From positions 1 through 34,985 of the IMG/VR virus record IMGVR_UViG_3300030430_002218: DNA of 34,985 nt; one strand, given 5' to 3'. The notes beneath the pieces are model-generated. The model saw nothing but the letters and a program-made list of their open reading frames with translations, was not told where the DNA came from and did not search any database. This document shows, piece by piece, positions 1 through 8,064 of this stretch. A program made the position numbers and the translations under genes. The stretch's first letter is position 1, and every line of letters begins with the position of its first letter. The stretch comes from a virus.

Positions 1-15
1 TAATAGGGGTATCGT

Positions 16-1539
16 ATGCCTGTCGAACTGTTTGGCTTCTCTCTTGGTAGAAAAAAAGAGAGTGAAGCACTATCTTCTACTAACCTGACCGTAAAGCAAT
101 CGGGCAAGGCAAAATCCTTTGTCACACAAGAGATTGATGATGCGTATACCATCGATGCCGGTGGTGTGTTTGGCACATACGTTGATCTTGACGGCGCACT
201 CAAAACCGAAAACGATTACATCAAAAAGTATCGTGAGATGGCGAACCAGCCCGAGTGTGAGCAGGCAGTTGAAGATATTTGTAATGAAGCGATTGTCTAT
301 GATGAACAAAGATATCCAGTGTCCCTCGTCACTGACTTTGTTGAACTTCCTGCATCTGTAAAGAAAAGTGTTCACGAAGAGTTTCGAAACATTCTGAGAC
401 TTCTGGATTTCCAGAATCGTGGGTATGAAATTTTTAGACGCTGGTACATCGATGGCAAAGGCTATTATCACATGATCGTTGATCCCAAAAATGTCAAAAA
501 GGGTATCATCGAAATGCGTCCTGTGGATGCCGCAAAAATCAAGAAGATCGCAAAGGTTGAGAAAGACACTGATGCCAAGACTGGTGCAAAGATGGTCAAG
601 AGTGTCAAAGAGGTCTACGTCTATCGAGAAAAGCCAGACGATCCGAAGGGTCTTGAGATTGCCCCCGAAGCCGTGAACTACTATCCATCCGGACTGATGG
701 ACCCATCCCGAGCAAGAGCAATTTCATATCTTCACAAGGCAATCAAACCTTTGAATCAACTTCGAATGGTCGAGGATGCAACTGTGATCTACCGATTGTC
801 TCGGGCCCCAGAACGAAGAATCTTCTATGTTGATGTTGGTTCGTTGCCTAAAACAAAGGCAGAACAGTACGTCCGTGAACTGATGAATCGCTACCGAAAC
901 AAACTGGTGTACGATGCAACCACGGGTGACATTCGAGATGATCGAAAGTACATGTCAATGATGGAGGACTTTTGGTTCCCTCGTCGTGAAGGTGGTAAAG
1001 GCACTCAGGTGGACACACTTCAGGGTGGGCAGAACCTCGGCGAGATGGACGATGTTTTGTATTTTGAAAAGAAACTTTACAGAGCATTGAGTGTTCCTTT
1101 GTCAAGAATTGAATCTGACACCGGCTTCAACATGGGTCGGGCTTCAGAGATCGATCGTGATGAACTCAACTTCCAAAAGTTTATTCATCGTTTGAGAAAC
1201 AAGTTCAATGTTCTTTTCTTGAATGCTCTTCGTGTGCAGTTGATTCTCAAAGGAGTCATCACCGAAGAAGAGTGGTATTCAATTGTTCAAGATCTGCGGT
1301 TTGACTACGTTTCTGATTCGTTCTTTACCGAAAGCAAAGATTATGAAATCATTGAATCGAGACTTCGTGTTCTTCGTGACATGAACGATTACATCGGTGA
1401 GTATTACTCCCGTGAGTGGGTGCGAAGAAACATCCTGCGTCAAACAGATCGTGACATGGAAGAGCAAGACAAACAGATAGATAAAGAAAGAGAACTGGGC
1501 ATTCTTCCGCCTAAGTCCTCGGAGGGAATGGGCTTCTAA
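16..1539 (+). CDS. gp20: Portal vertex protein gp20 (T4-like)
   Basis: A 507-residue protein recognised as the T4-family portal, the dodecameric ring at the unique capsid vertex through which DNA is packaged and to which the neck binds. T4 gp20 is 524 residues, so the length fits. Portal-like stretches include EMANQPECEQAVEDICNEAI near residue 70, a basic RAPERRIFYVDVG segment near 265, and SRIESDTGFNMGRASEIDRD near 370, which is typical of T4-like portals. The ATG follows a GGGG Shine-Dalgarno at the very start of the window, so the gene looks complete. It overlaps the next ATG by one base (TAATG) and heads the head-assembly run that leads to gp23. Function rests on family recognition and gene order. 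Confidence 0.95.
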   Translation: MPVELFGFSLGRKKESEALSSTNLTVKQSGKAKSFVTQEIDDAYTIDAGGVFGTYVDLDGALKTENDYIKKYREMANQPECEQAVEDICNEAIVYDEQRYPVSLVTDFVELPASVKKSVHEEFRNILRLLDFQNRGYEIFRRWYIDGKGYYHMIVDPKNVKKGIIEMRPVDAAKIKKIAKVEKDTDAKTGAKMVKSVKEVYVYREKPDDPKGLEIAPEAVNYYPSGLMDPSRARAISYLHKAIKPLNQLRMVEDATVIYRLSRAPERRIFYVDVGSLPKTKAEQYVRELMNRYRNKLVYDATTGDIRDDRKYMSMMEDFWFPRREGGKGTQVDTLQGGQNLGEMDDVLYFEKKLYRALSVPLSRIESDTGFNMGRASEIDRDELNFQKFIHRLRNKFNVLFLNALRVQLILKGVITEEEWYSIVQDLRFDYVSDSFFTESKDYEIIESRLRVLRDMNDYIGEYYSREWVRRNILRQTDRDMEEQDKQIDKERELGILPPKSSEGMGF

Positions 1540-2252
1540 TGATCGATCCAAGAATCAAGCATCTCGTCAATGAATCACTTGAAGATTTTCAATTTGAAGT
1601 TGAAAACAAACTCTCTCAGTTTGCACTTCATCAATTGAAACTTCGTGAAGAGAAGCAACAAGAACTTGATGTCGAAGATCAGGATACTGAAGAAACCCAA
1701 GACGCTGAAGAGCAGAAAAGTGAAATCGAAAAGAACGATGCCGAGGCTGAAAAGATCAAGGCAGAAACAGAAAAGGCTGAGGCGGATGCTGATGACATCA
1801 CGCTCGATCCTAATTTTCAAAAAGAGTTTTTTCTTGACACCTTTGAGTACAAGGGCAAGGTGATCACCCTGAAGAAGATCGGAACAGGCAACAATGTTCC
1901 TGTGTCTGCATACGTCGATGGCAAGAGAACTGAAGTCTTTCTCACCATGAAGCAGGCGATGAAGGGCATCAAAAACATCATTGATTTGAAAGACAAAACA
2001 AACAAGAATGATGTCAAAGAAGCCACAATTGAAAATTTGAAAACCGCTGGGCGTGACGGTATTACTCTGAAGCACCTCGACGAATCGATGACTCACTTCA
2101 CAAACAACGATGTCAACGATGTTTTGAAAATTTACAATAATCTAAATAGAGAGAACAAAGAAAGTTTTCAAAAAGAACTCATGTCCTCGCAAGATGATGC
2201 CGTGAACATGATTCACTTCTTCCAAGAAAGGCTAAAAAGGGATCTAGTATGA
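1539..2252 (+). CDS. Acidic coiled-coil protein, possible prohead core component
   Basis: A 237-residue protein I do not recognise. Residues 30-85 are almost entirely Glu, Asp, Lys, Gln and Ala, including KIKAETEKAEADADD, and should form a highly charged helix or coiled coil. Residues 95-145 look like a small beta-rich domain (EYKGKVITLKKIGTG, SAYVDGKRTEVFLTM), and the C-terminus is helical. It lies between portal and protease, where T4 carries the small prohead core genes 67 and 68, and is coupled to gp20 by a one-base overlap and to the next gene by four bases. A prohead core or scaffold role is inferred from position and charge only. Confidence 0.7.
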   Translation: MIDPRIKHLVNESLEDFQFEVENKLSQFALHQLKLREEKQQELDVEDQDTEETQDAEEQKSEIEKNDAEAEKIKAETEKAEADADDITLDPNFQKEFFLDTFEYKGKVITLKKIGTGNNVPVSAYVDGKRTEVFLTMKQAMKGIKNIIDLKDKTNKNDVKEATIENLKTAGRDGITLKHLDESMTHFTNNDVNDVLKIYNNLNRENKESFQKELMSSQDDAVNMIHFFQERLKRDLV

Positions 2253-2905
2253 CTGACCAAGAACCGAAAAACGAACTTGTCGATATGATTATGAACGAGC
2301 GGTTTGTCGCCGCTGAGGAACTCATTCGTGAGTCTCTTCAAACCAAGATCCACGAATCTTTGATTCAAAGAAAAGAAGTTGTAGCCGAGAATCTTGCTGC
2401 GAACATTGAAGAAGAAAAGCAGGACTACGAAAGTTTTTTCAAGTCGGCGATGAAGAAGTTCGGCATTTCATCGCCAGCAGACCTGAAGACCGATGCGAAG
2501 AAGAAGGAATTCTTTGATTACGTTGATAAAAATTTCAAAGGAATGAAAGAGTCATATGTGAACGAGGGTTCGTATGGCATGATGCGTCGGGGCAGAGTGG
2601 AGGGTGAACAATCAAACATCCCAATCCCAAACCCATTCAACCCCGGTGTGCCGACTATTGTACCTAGCATCCCAAACATCCCAAACCCATTCGACACTCC
2701 AATCTATTTCCCTCGCGTACCCGGTAAGAGAGATCCCGATGGTGATGGAAGACCGGGAACACCAGCACCCCCAGTTGAAGGTGAAATGCCACAAATGGAT
2801 CCTCGAATGATGCAACAAATGATGCAACAAATGATGATGATGCAGCAACAAGGTGGCATGGGCGGTATGCCGCCTATGATGAACCCTCAGAAAAAAAAAA
2901 TCTAA
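2249..2905 (+). CDS. gp68-like prohead core protein with proline-rich C-terminal extension
   Basis: A 218-residue protein in two unlike halves. Residues 1-50 (LVDMIMNERFVAAEELIRES, then a run of basic and acidic helix) resemble the small T4-like prohead core proteins of the gp67/gp68 type. From about residue 115 the protein becomes proline-rich: MMRRGRVEGEQ, repeated IPNPF and PNIPNPF, then RDPDGDGRPGTP, then a Met/Gln-rich tail. The DPDGDGRPG piece recurs in the late gene starting at 13489, with 28 identical bases of DNA. The frame ends in three Lys codons encoded by a ten-A run and a TAA. A -1 slip there would join it to the following open frame. Core function is inferred from family resemblance and position; the role of the proline-rich tail is unknown. 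Confidence 0.75.
   Translation: MTDQEPKNELVDMIMNERFVAAEELIRESLQTKIHESLIQRKEVVAENLAANIEEEKQDYESFFKSAMKKFGISSPADLKTDAKKKEFFDYVDKNFKGMKESYVNEGSYGMMRRGRVEGEQSNIPIPNPFNPGVPTIVPSIPNIPNPFDTPIYFPRVPGKRDPDGDGRPGTPAPPVEGEMPQMDPRMMQQMMQQMMMMQQQGGMGGMPPMMNPQKKKI
2732..2759 (+). repeat. 28-base dispersed repeat, copy 1 (DPDGDGRPG module)
   Basis: These 28 bases are identical to 13834-13861, 11 kb away in a different gene, and the bases on either side differ. The first 18 also match 13564-13581. All three copies are read in the frame that gives DPDGDG. Identity at DNA level, not only protein level, suggests recent copying or recombination between the two genes. Confidence 0.9.
2891..2900 (+). other. Ten-A slippery run, candidate -1 frameshift or transcriptional slippage site
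   Basis: In the upstream frame the run reads CAG AAA AAA AAA ATC TAA. A slip of -1 anywhere on the A run moves reading into the frame of the next gene, which is open from 2779 through 3483 with no stop. The 38 codons between 2902 and the first ATG at 3016 contain no ATG, GTG or TTG yet translate to an ordinary-looking protein (VFQTPGQKDIEVGKDSSPF). A homopolymer error in the assembly would give the same picture. Confidence 0.5.
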
Positions 2906-3015
2906 GGGTATTTCAAACACCGGGTCAGAAGGATATTGAAGTAGGAAAGGACTCTTCTCCCTTCAAGTTCAAAGGTTTCAAAAACCAAGACCAACAGTCG
3001 AGACTTCCAGATCCA

Positions 3016-3483
3016 ATGGGACCGATGCAGGGCAACCCACTTGAGCAGCCCGGAAGTGCTGATCCGTATCAATCTGCGTCTACTCAAATCAGAGAACCCG
3101 GATCCCGAGCCGCACCTGAAGACAGGTACGATGAACTCACTGGTGAAATCAAAAAGCGTGCTGACTTTGGACTCGCCACGGGTGCTGTCCCTGTGCAAAG
3201 ACTCAAAGCCGGATCTCTGACATCCACAGATCTTGATCGTGGTTTTGACGAATATGATCTAGAGGACTATGAAGAAGAGTCAATGGCTGGCGGGGACGCA
3301 ATTGGACAGGGTGATCCAAGTCAGACACAACAACCAGAGACAAGAGAAGGCGATGAAGTTTTTCAAGCACATAGATATGATAGTGAAAGACTTCCTTTGT
3401 CGGATCCTTTCACACAGAATCTCAAACCAAAATTTGCGGAATTCGTTTCGCGTAGAAACCAAATTGCAAGAGGGAATTTCTAA
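3016..3483 (+). CDS. Unknown head-region protein; start uncertain, perhaps a frameshift extension of the upstream gene
   Basis: From the first ATG this is 155 residues, but the frame is open back to 2779 and looks coding from about 2902. There is no Shine-Dalgarno before the ATG at 3016 (upstream bases are CTTCCAGATCCA). The protein is hydrophilic and mostly disordered in appearance, acidic in the middle (EYDLEDYEEES), and ends in a possible structured segment, PFTQNLKPKFAEFVSRRNQ. I do not recognise a family. It sits between the core protein and gp21, overlapping the latter by one base. It is probably a minor prohead or head component, made either alone or as the tail of a fusion with the 2249-2905 product. 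Confidence 0.7.
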   Translation: MGPMQGNPLEQPGSADPYQSASTQIREPGSRAAPEDRYDELTGEIKKRADFGLATGAVPVQRLKAGSLTSTDLDRGFDEYDLEDYEEESMAGGDAIGQGDPSQTQQPETREGDEVFQAHRYDSERLPLSDPFTQNLKPKFAEFVSRRNQIARGNF

Positions 3484-4127
3484 TGCTCCTAATCACAGAA
3501 GTAAACGACAACATCAATCTTGTCACTGAAGAAGTCAATGGTGAAAAACAATATCACATCGATGGCATTTTCATGCAGGCAGAACAAAAGAATAGAAACG
3601 GTCGTGTGTACCCAAACAAAACTTTGATGAACGAAGTTCGTAAGTACAACGATGAGTATGTAAAGCCAAGTCGAGCAATGGGCGAGTTGGGACATCCCGA
3701 TGGTCCTCAACTCAATCTTGAAAGAGTTTCCCACTTGATCAAGGAACTTCGAATTGACGGCAATGATGTCTATGGAAAGGCAAAGGTTCTTGACACTCCT
3801 TACGGAAAGATCGTAAAGGATCTTATCAAAGAAGGTGTGAAGATCGGTGTTTCCTCTCGCGGCATGGGTTCGCTCAAGCAAAACAAAGATGGTATCAATG
3901 AAGTGCAAGATGATTTCTCTCTTGCCGCAGTTGATATTGTCGCAGACCCCTCTGCTCCCGATGCCTATGTCCAAGGTATCATGGAAGGCAAAGAGTGGGT
4001 GTGGGAAAACGGTATTCTCACATCAAAGGTTATTGAATCACATAAAGAAGTTATTGAAAAAACGGCTTCAAGAAATCTTGAGGAAGCGAAACTTTACTGC
4101 TTCGCAGATTTCCTGCGAAAATTGTAA
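3483..4127 (+). CDS. gp21: Prohead core protease gp21
   Basis: A 214-residue protein close to the 212 residues of T4 gp21, the serine-type protease inside the prohead that cleaves scaffold, core and capsid proteins after (L/I)-x-E. The sequence shows NRNGRVYP near residue 38, the conserved His in MGELGHPDGP (His71) and the Ser motif GVSSRG (Ser124/125), followed by DIVADPSAPDA. The ATG overlaps the previous stop by one base. Likely substrates in this window are gp22, the gp23 propeptide (LME48|AEIG) and, by inference, proteins with capsid-targeting-like N-termini at 16587 and 16990. The last 40 residues are outside the conserved core. Confidence 0.95.
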   Translation: MLLITEVNDNINLVTEEVNGEKQYHIDGIFMQAEQKNRNGRVYPNKTLMNEVRKYNDEYVKPSRAMGELGHPDGPQLNLERVSHLIKELRIDGNDVYGKAKVLDTPYGKIVKDLIKEGVKIGVSSRGMGSLKQNKDGINEVQDDFSLAAVDIVADPSAPDAYVQGIMEGKEWVWENGILTSKVIESHKEVIEKTASRNLEEAKLYCFADFLRKL

Positions 4128-4130
4128 TTC

Positions 4131-4138
4131 GCTAAATA
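4131..4138 (+). promoter_or_regulatory. Late promoter GCTAAATA
   Basis: This resembles the T4 late promoter TATAAATA read by gp55-RNA polymerase with the gp45 clamp. It lies in the only gap between gp21 and gp22, 24 bases before the gp22 ATG. An AGGAG Shine-Dalgarno lies between them. Confidence 0.65.
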
Positions 4139-4162
4139 CAAAGAACACATAGGAGAGTTCAC

Positions 4163-5332
4163 ATGAGTCTTGACAAAGCGTTAGAAACCGCCCGAGAGAT
4201 CCTCGGCGAAGAGTCCTTTACCGATCCACGAAAACTTAGTGCGATGAAGGGTGCTAGAAATGCAACCGAGCCTGCCGCTAAGAAGAGAAGACATTCCTCC
4301 GGTGGAGAAGCCGAAGATGTTTCTGAAGTTCCCGGCATGAAGGGTGGTGCTGTCTCTGCTGATGGCACGACTCCTAAGATTGCCGAACCTGTCGCTGGCA
4401 CTGCAAAAGCAGTCGATGACTTGGATGAATTCGAAGAAGAAGAAGGTGGTGTGACCACCCCTCCTCAAACACCGTTTGATCCTAAAAACGTGGCAGCATC
4501 TATGCCCAAGCCTAAACTCAGTATGCCAGAAGAAATGCAACGAATCAGACGATCCTCACACTATGAATCGGCTGACTTTGGTAATCTCTTCGACGGCGAG
4601 GAACTCTCAGAAGAATTCAAAGCCAAGGCTGCTATTGTGTTTGATGCTGCCGTTGACATGAAGATGGAAGAAGTTCGTTCTGAAATGTACGAAGAGTTCC
4701 AAGAAGCACTTCGTCAACAAGCCGACGCACTTGCTGACAAGATGGACGAATACCTCTCCTACGTTGTCGAAAACTGGATGAAAGAAAATCAAGTTGCAAT
4801 CGACTCTGGTATTCGCTCTGACATCACCGAATCATTCATGATGGGTCTGAAGCAACTCTTCGAAACCCATTACATCAATATGCCTGACGAAGCCTACAAT
4901 GTTGTCGAAGGTTTGAATCACAAAGTCTACGAACTCTCCGCTAGACTTGATGAGGCATACAAGCAAAATGTTCAACTCAAGGCACAGGGAACTAAGGCAT
5001 CTGCCGAAGCCGTCTACGAGTCCTATACAAAGGATTTGACTCAGACGGAAGAGCATCGCTTTAGAAACCTCGCTGAAAAGATTGACTTTGATACTCCTGA
5101 AGAATTCGCACACAAGTTGAGCATTCTGAAGGAAAACTTCTTTACACAATCCGTCGCTGACGGTTCCAGCGACTCTTACGTTGCCCAAAAAACTCCTCTT
5201 GTTGAGGAATTTTCCATGACCGAAGAAGAAGCAATTGAGGAAACTCAACCAGAACTTACTCGCTCGATGGAGGCTTACACTTCCGCTCTTACTCGATCCG
5301 CCAAGATTGAGAAGAATCGAACCACTTCCTAA
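4163..5332 (+). CDS. gp22: Prohead scaffold protein gp22
   Basis: A 389-residue scaffold protein forming the core around which the prohead assembles before gp21 digests it. The diagnostic block is around residues 135-180 (NLFDGEELSEEFKAKAAIVF and the acidic helix after it). This is followed by long acidic helices and a C-terminal acidic segment typical of T4-like gp22. It is longer than T4 gp22 (269 residues). The extra N-terminal 110 residues are low-complexity with KKRRHSSGG, DDLDEFEEEE and TPPQTPFDPK. Possible (L/I)-x-E cleavage points such as LSE are present. It follows its own late promoter and AGGAG, and directly precedes gp23. Confidence 0.92.
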   Translation: MSLDKALETAREILGEESFTDPRKLSAMKGARNATEPAAKKRRHSSGGEAEDVSEVPGMKGGAVSADGTTPKIAEPVAGTAKAVDDLDEFEEEEGGVTTPPQTPFDPKNVAASMPKPKLSMPEEMQRIRRSSHYESADFGNLFDGEELSEEFKAKAAIVFDAAVDMKMEEVRSEMYEEFQEALRQQADALADKMDEYLSYVVENWMKENQVAIDSGIRSDITESFMMGLKQLFETHYINMPDEAYNVVEGLNHKVYELSARLDEAYKQNVQLKAQGTKASAEAVYESYTKDLTQTEEHRFRNLAEKIDFDTPEEFAHKLSILKENFFTQSVADGSSDSYVAQKTPLVEEFSMTEEEAIEETQPELTRSMEAYTSALTRSAKIEKNRTTS

Positions 5333-5360
5333 TTAGACACTCATTCGAAAGGAAAAGAAT

Positions 5361-6812
5361 ATGTCTGACTCACTTTTAGTCGAAGGCCTGCGTGAAAAGT
5401 GGCAACCCGTCATCGAACACAGCGACCTTCCCGAAATCAAGGATGATTATCGCAAGAATGTTACTGCAATCATCCTCGAAAACCAAGAGAAGGCTCTTAT
5501 GGAAGCCGAAATTGGTAACCACTCCGGGGTTGACTCCATCTACGGCGATACCTCCGGTGCTTTCAACAGCGTTGCAGGTTTCAACCCTGTTCTCATCTCT
5601 CTCGTTCGTCGATCCATGCCTAACTTGATCGCTTATGACATCTGTGGTGTCCAGCCTATGTCTGGTCCTACGGGTCTGATCTTTGCGATGAAGTCTAAGT
5701 TGGGTGGTCAAGGCTCTGCTGAAGCCCTCTTTGACGAAGCACCTACTGGATTCTCCCGCAACACGGGTCAGGCTGGCACTGCTGATGGTGTTGGTTTCCC
5801 TGTTTCTGGCGGAACTGGTGATCCTTTGGGTATCGTCGCTGGTGCTACAGTCGGTGCTATGACTGGTGGTTCCTTCGGTTCTGGTTTCACTGGTCACACC
5901 TCTGAAGGTATTGATGTTCGAGAGTCCGGTGGTGCTACTACTTCGTTCTTCGAAGAAAAGGATCGTACCTTTAGTGAGATGTCATTCTCGATCGACCGTC
6001 AATCCGTGGTTGCTAGAACCCGTGCATTGAAGGCTGAGTACACCTCCGAACTCGCTCAGGATCTCAAGGCTGTTCACGGTCTGGATGCTGAAACTGAATT
6101 GGCAAACATTCTCTCGGCTGAAATTCTTGCTGAAATCAACCGTGAAGTTGTTCGTTCAATCTACAGCAACGCGAAACTCGGTTGTCAACAAGCCGACCTG
6201 CGATTCAAGTCATCCGGTGTCTCCGCGATGGGTGTTCTCGGCGGCGGCGGTATCTATGATGTCGAGTCTGACTCCGATGGTCGTTGGAGTGCTGAAAAGT
6301 TCCGTGGCTTGATGTTCCAAATCGAACGTGAAGCAAACGTCATCGCTAAGGAAACTCGTCGTGGTAAGGGTAACTTTATCGTCACGACTTCCGATGTCGC
6401 CTCGGCACTTGCCATGTCTGGTTTCTTGAACCTGACCCCAACTCCTAACATCAACCTCGATGTTGATGACACTGGTAACACCTTTGCTGGTACTCTGAAC
6501 GGTAAGATCAAGGTCTACATTGATCCTTACTCCAACTCTGGCAAGGACTATGTGTGTGTTGGTTATAGAGGAACCAGCCCATACGATGCTGGTATGTTCT
6601 ACTGCCCATACGTTCCGTTGCAAATGGTTCGTGCGGTTGGTGAAAGCGACTTCCAGCCCAGAATTGGTTTCAAGACTCGATACGGTCTTGTCAACAACCC
6701 ATTCGTGTCGGACGGAACTGACCGTTCCGATCCTCACGGTGCTGCCGCAGAAGGTAGAAACCAATACTATAGAATCTTCAGAGTTCTCAATCTCCACGGT
6801 GCGAGAGTCTAA
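5361..6812 (+). CDS. gp23: Major capsid protein gp23
   Basis: A 483-residue major head protein of the T4 HK97-fold family. The region LVRRSMPNLIAYDICGVQPM near residue 85 is the hallmark of the family, and SDVASALAMSGFL and the C-terminal FKTRYGLVNNPF also fit. The N-terminal propeptide ends at LME48|AEIG, matching the T4 gp21 cleavage site, so the mature protein should start at Ala49. The ATG follows AAAGGAAAAG. A strong hairpin terminator lies directly after the stop, as expected for a very highly expressed late gene. No separate vertex protein gp24 is seen in this window. Confidence 0.97.
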   Translation: MSDSLLVEGLREKWQPVIEHSDLPEIKDDYRKNVTAIILENQEKALMEAEIGNHSGVDSIYGDTSGAFNSVAGFNPVLISLVRRSMPNLIAYDICGVQPMSGPTGLIFAMKSKLGGQGSAEALFDEAPTGFSRNTGQAGTADGVGFPVSGGTGDPLGIVAGATVGAMTGGSFGSGFTGHTSEGIDVRESGGATTSFFEEKDRTFSEMSFSIDRQSVVARTRALKAEYTSELAQDLKAVHGLDAETELANILSAEILAEINREVVRSIYSNAKLGCQQADLRFKSSGVSAMGVLGGGGIYDVESDSDGRWSAEKFRGLMFQIEREANVIAKETRRGKGNFIVTTSDVASALAMSGFLNLTPTPNINLDVDDTGNTFAGTLNGKIKVYIDPYSNSGKDYVCVGYRGTSPYDAGMFYCPYVPLQMVRAVGESDFQPRIGFKTRYGLVNNPFVSDGTDRSDPHGAAAEGRNQYYRIFRVLNLHGARV

Positions 6813-6835
6813 GACTGAGTGTCTAACTCAATAAG

Positions 6836-6867
6836 GATAAGGGGGGCGAAAGCCCCTCTTATCTTTT
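6836..6867 (+). terminator. Intrinsic terminator after gp23
   Basis: A 12-base stem (arms 6836-6847 and 6852-6863, one G-T pair) closes a GAAA tetraloop and is followed by TTTT. This is the strongest hairpin terminator I see in the window and separates gp23 transcription from the next gene. Confidence 0.9.
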
Positions 6868-6868
6868 A

Positions 6869-6876
6869 CCTAAATA
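6869..6876 (+). promoter_or_regulatory. Late promoter CCTAAATA, very close to the start codon
   Basis: The motif begins just after the gp23 terminator and only five bases separate its last A from the ATG at 6882. If transcription starts 5 to 7 bases after the motif, as in T4 late promoters, the mRNA would begin at or next to the ATG. Confidence 0.6.
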
Positions 6877-6881
6877 CAAGT

Positions 6882-7547
6882 ATGACTGATGCAAAAGGCT
6901 TTGACAAGAATCCATTCTTGGATTTCAATGAAGAATTTACTTTTACAGGTGCTACCAAAGATTCAATTTTGACGAAGGGGTTCAATCTCCCCGGTGTCAC
7001 ATTTGGTGCTGAAACGTCAAAACCTAATACACTGAGTCGTAAGCAGCCTGACAATGTAAACTTTTTGTATCAAAACTACTTCAGATTTCAAATTCAAGGA
7101 TTTGATACATTCAACTATTTTTGTCAAACGGTGACTCTTCCCGGTTTCGGATCGCAGAGTGCAATTGAACAACCAACACGATTTACATCACTCAAGATCC
7201 CAAGCACAAAGGTTGCATTTGACAATCTCGAAATCGGATTCCTTGTGGATGAAAATATGTCAAACTGGAGACAGATTCAAGACTGGATGAAGACAATCTA
7301 CTTGGTTGACAGCCACAAGGGACATGAGAAAAACTTCAACAACCAGTATCGTGATGCTGAATTGATTCTTTTGAATAGCAAGAGCAATCCAAATCAGCAC
7401 ATCAAGTTCAAGAACGTATTTCCTGTTTCACTGACTGGTCTTGAGTTTGATTCAACGATTACTGACTTGGCTCCTTTCACTGCGACTGCATCCTTCGCAT
7501 TCGACACCTATGATTTCGTTGATCCCGAATCTGGATTTTCTCTCTGA
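6882..7547 (+). CDS. Tail-tube-fold protein (gp19-like; gp54 or another tube-related protein possible)
   Basis: A 221-residue protein with features of the T4 gp19/tail-tube family: CQTVTLPGFG near residue 75, PTRFTSLKIPSTKVAFDNLE near 95, then EIGFLVDENMSNWRQIQDWM, the motif typical of marine T4-like tube proteins. T4 gp19 is 163 residues, so this one has an N-terminal extension. The open frame continues upstream to an ATG at 6819, but that start would run through the gp23 terminator, so ATG 6882 is chosen. No Shine-Dalgarno precedes it. In related phages this slot between gp23 and uvsY carries a tail gene, so gp54 or gp3-type roles cannot be excluded without a profile search. Confidence 0.75.
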   Translation: MTDAKGFDKNPFLDFNEEFTFTGATKDSILTKGFNLPGVTFGAETSKPNTLSRKQPDNVNFLYQNYFRFQIQGFDTFNYFCQTVTLPGFGSQSAIEQPTRFTSLKIPSTKVAFDNLEIGFLVDENMSNWRQIQDWMKTIYLVDSHKGHEKNFNNQYRDAELILLNSKSNPNQHIKFKNVFPVSLTGLEFDSTITDLAPFTATASFAFDTYDFVDPESGFSL

Positions 7548-7554
7548 TTTTCTC

Positions 7555-7582
7555 TTGACACGCCCTTGACCATCTGTACACT
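7555..7582 (+). promoter_or_regulatory. Sigma-70-like promoter before uvsY
   Basis: TTGACA at 7555-7560, a 16-base spacer, then TACACT at 7577-7582. It lies in the 73-base gap between the tail gene and uvsY. Unlike the other three promoters of this type, it leaves a leader of about 32 bases with a purine-rich Shine-Dalgarno (GGGGAAAAGG) before the ATG. Confidence 0.6.
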
Positions 7583-7620
7583 ACGAGTGTCAACGAGGAA
7601 AAGGGGAAAAGGATTACATT

Positions 7621-8055
7621 ATGGAACTAAGTGATATTAGAAAAATGGTAGAGGCCGACGCTCGGATCGATGACACACAACTCGACACAGAATCGCTGCG
7701 GCTTCCCTCTCTTCATAACAAGTATTTGAATCTGTACCACGACTCAAAACTGCGTTTCGAAAAAGCAACAAATGAATACAATCGCTTGTATCGCCTCAAG
7801 TGGGAATACTATACAGGAAAGATGGATCAGGAGACACTGAAAGAGAAAGGTTGGGAGCCGTTTCAGCACAACATTCTGAAACAAGACATTCCAATCTTTC
7901 TAAACAGTGATGAAGATCTTTGTAAGAGAAAAGAGATCATCACATACATCAAATCAATTGTCGATTACCTTGAAGAAGTTGTGAAAGAGATTACCTTTCG
8001 ACACACCAAGATCAAGAATGCGATTGAATGGAGAAGATTTCTTTCTGGAGCATAA
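7621..8055 (+). CDS. uvsY: Recombination mediator UvsY
   Basis: A 144-residue protein matching T4 UvsY (137 residues), which loads UvsX recombinase onto gp32-coated single-stranded DNA. Recognisable features are LHNKYLNLYHDSKLRFEKA near residue 30, the YRLKWEYYTGKM segment near 57 and KGWEPFQHNILKQDIPIFL near 75. The last third is helical and charged. It is the first gene after a sigma-70-like promoter, consistent with early or middle expression, and stands before uvsW as in many T4-like phages. UvsX itself is not in the window. Confidence 0.93.
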   Translation: MELSDIRKMVEADARIDDTQLDTESLRLPSLHNKYLNLYHDSKLRFEKATNEYNRLYRLKWEYYTGKMDQETLKEKGWEPFQHNILKQDIPIFLNSDEDLCKRKEIITYIKSIVDYLEEVVKEITFRHTKIKNAIEWRRFLSGA

Positions 8056-8058
8056 ATA
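8052..8058 (+). promoter_or_regulatory. Late promoter ATAAATA overlapping the uvsY stop
   Basis: The motif contains the TAA stop of uvsY (8053-8055). Six bases separate it from the uvsW ATG at 8065. T4 uvsW is known to be expressed late, which supports a late promoter here. The predicted transcript start falls at or next to the ATG. Confidence 0.5.
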
Positions 8059-8064
8059 TGATGT

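Noticed and set aside
2142-2148. CTAAATA inside the acidic coiled-coil gene, 100 bases before the core-protein gene
   Set aside because: It lies inside a coding region with no nearby start; it may be chance in AT-rich codons. It could be tested by RNA start mapping.
6819-6881. Longer start for the tail-tube-like gene at 6819
   Set aside because: The first 21 codons would be the gp23 terminator hairpin and the late promoter; the translated residues look non-native.
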